Shown: positions 63,825 through 64,000 of the stretch, one piece after another
Layout of the letters: each line of letters opens with the position of its first letter
Position numbering within the stretch: the stretch's first letter is position 1
NCBI RefSeq assembly: GCF_001439685.1
Contig: NZ_JYLH01000015.1
Span: forward strand, 110,704-174,703
DNA from: Pseudomonas libanensis
GTDB lineage: Bacteria > Pseudomonadota > Gammaproteobacteria > Pseudomonadales > Pseudomonadaceae
Direction: 5' to 3'
Length of the DNA stretch: 64,000 bases
The notes under the pieces: model-generated
The model's database searches: none
What the model saw: only the letters and a program-made list of their open reading frames with translations
What the model was told of the DNA's origin: nothing
Program-made: the position numbers and the translations under genes

Positions 63825-64000
63825 GCGTTCGCGCTACAGACAGAAACACCCGGTAAAAAGCCCCGAGCAGTCGGCAATGCTGTTCACTTAAGGATTGTTG
63901 ACTAATCCTCGGGCAGCAGGAAAATCCGGAATCTGATTAAGGATTCCGGATTTTTTATGTCTGTCGCTCAGGATTTAGGCGCTGTTCTAGACTTTGCCGA
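63825..64000. other. 3' region after metK
   Basis: A complex of imperfect inverted repeats (GCCCCGAG at 63860-63867 with CTCGGGC at 63908-63914, enclosing AGGATT/AATCCT) precedes the terminator hairpin at 63923-63956. An open frame from ATG 63957 runs to the window edge but starts inside the terminator T-tract, so it is not called. Confidence 0.4.
63923..63956 (+). terminator. Rho-independent terminator of metK
   Basis: An 11-bp stem (AATCCGGAATC / GATTCCGGATT) with an 8-nt loop is followed by TTTT. It is about 100 bp after the metK stop. Confidence 0.93.

Noticed and set aside
63957..64000. Start of a new gene at the right window edge
   Set aside because: The ATG lies in the T-tract of the metK terminator without a ribosome-binding site; too short to judge.

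Overview
The window is chromosomal DNA from a fluorescent pseudomonad, most like the Pseudomonas fluorescens group. The evidence is the gene order, which matches the P. aeruginosa choline/carnitine/glycine betaine region as I remember it, the G+C-rich codon use, and at least fifteen dispersed REP doublets (REPINs) of the Pseudomonas type. No prophage, insertion sequence, CRISPR array, rRNA or tRNA was recognised. Everything is read from sequence and remembered family knowledge; no database search was run.

Layout. 1-2580: 3' end of a minus-strand sarcosine oxidase operon (glyA, soxB, start of soxD). 2816-5060: TraX-like membrane protein, threonine aldolase ltaE, and a small unknown gene. 5143-7820: divergent gbcB/gbcA, the glycine betaine demethylase. 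7821-8570: a 750-bp gene-free segment with four copies of a 45-bp repeat, each carrying a perfect DnaA box. 8571-16351: minus-strand operon dipeptidase - DUF5943 - dgcA - dgcB - etfA-like - etfB-like for dimethylglycine demethylation. 16570-20399: assorted genes (LprI-like protein, tyrosinase, DUF3010, a secreted protein, an orphan ATPase). 20468-25202: carnitine module cdhR / caiX-cdhC-cdhA-cdhB. 25456-28782: a small unknown gene, gbdR, and sdaB. 29198-38761: choline/betaine uptake and oxidation (cbcXWV, betT, betI-betB-betA). 38977-45628: a TldD/TldE pair, a stand-alone rhlA-like gene, an MFS exporter, and dbpA. 45773-53853: an HI0933-type flavoprotein, yccS, a solute-binding protein, an ElaA-like acetyltransferase, an HTH protein, an M48-type peptidase, and a REC-PAS-GGDEF-EAL protein. 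54164-54829: PL7 alginate lyase. 55143-63824: central carbon and methionine genes (fba, two small lipoproteins, pgk, epd, tktA, a SahR-like regulator, metK).

How the genes work together. Choline enters through BetT and CbcXWV and is oxidised by BetA and BetB to glycine betaine. Carnitine, bound by CaiX, is converted by CdhA, CdhC and CdhB to glycine betaine. GbcAB, DgcAB with its dedicated ETF, and sarcosine oxidase then remove the three methyl groups. GlyA turns glycine and the released one-carbon unit into serine, and SdaB turns serine into pyruvate. BetI, CdhR and GbdR are the local regulators. The neighbouring metK unit, under a SahR-like repressor, belongs to the related SAM/methyl-group economy.

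The most unusual item is the DnaA-box repeat cluster between gbcA and the etf genes, a candidate DnaA-titration or replication-control locus. Other points worth following are DgcA's replaced cluster cysteine, hybrid REPINs, the rhlA-like gene without rhlB, nested palindromes at an orphan ATPase, a structured leader before the GGDEF-EAL gene, and 20-21-bp-spaced half-sites shared by several betaine and carnitine promoters.
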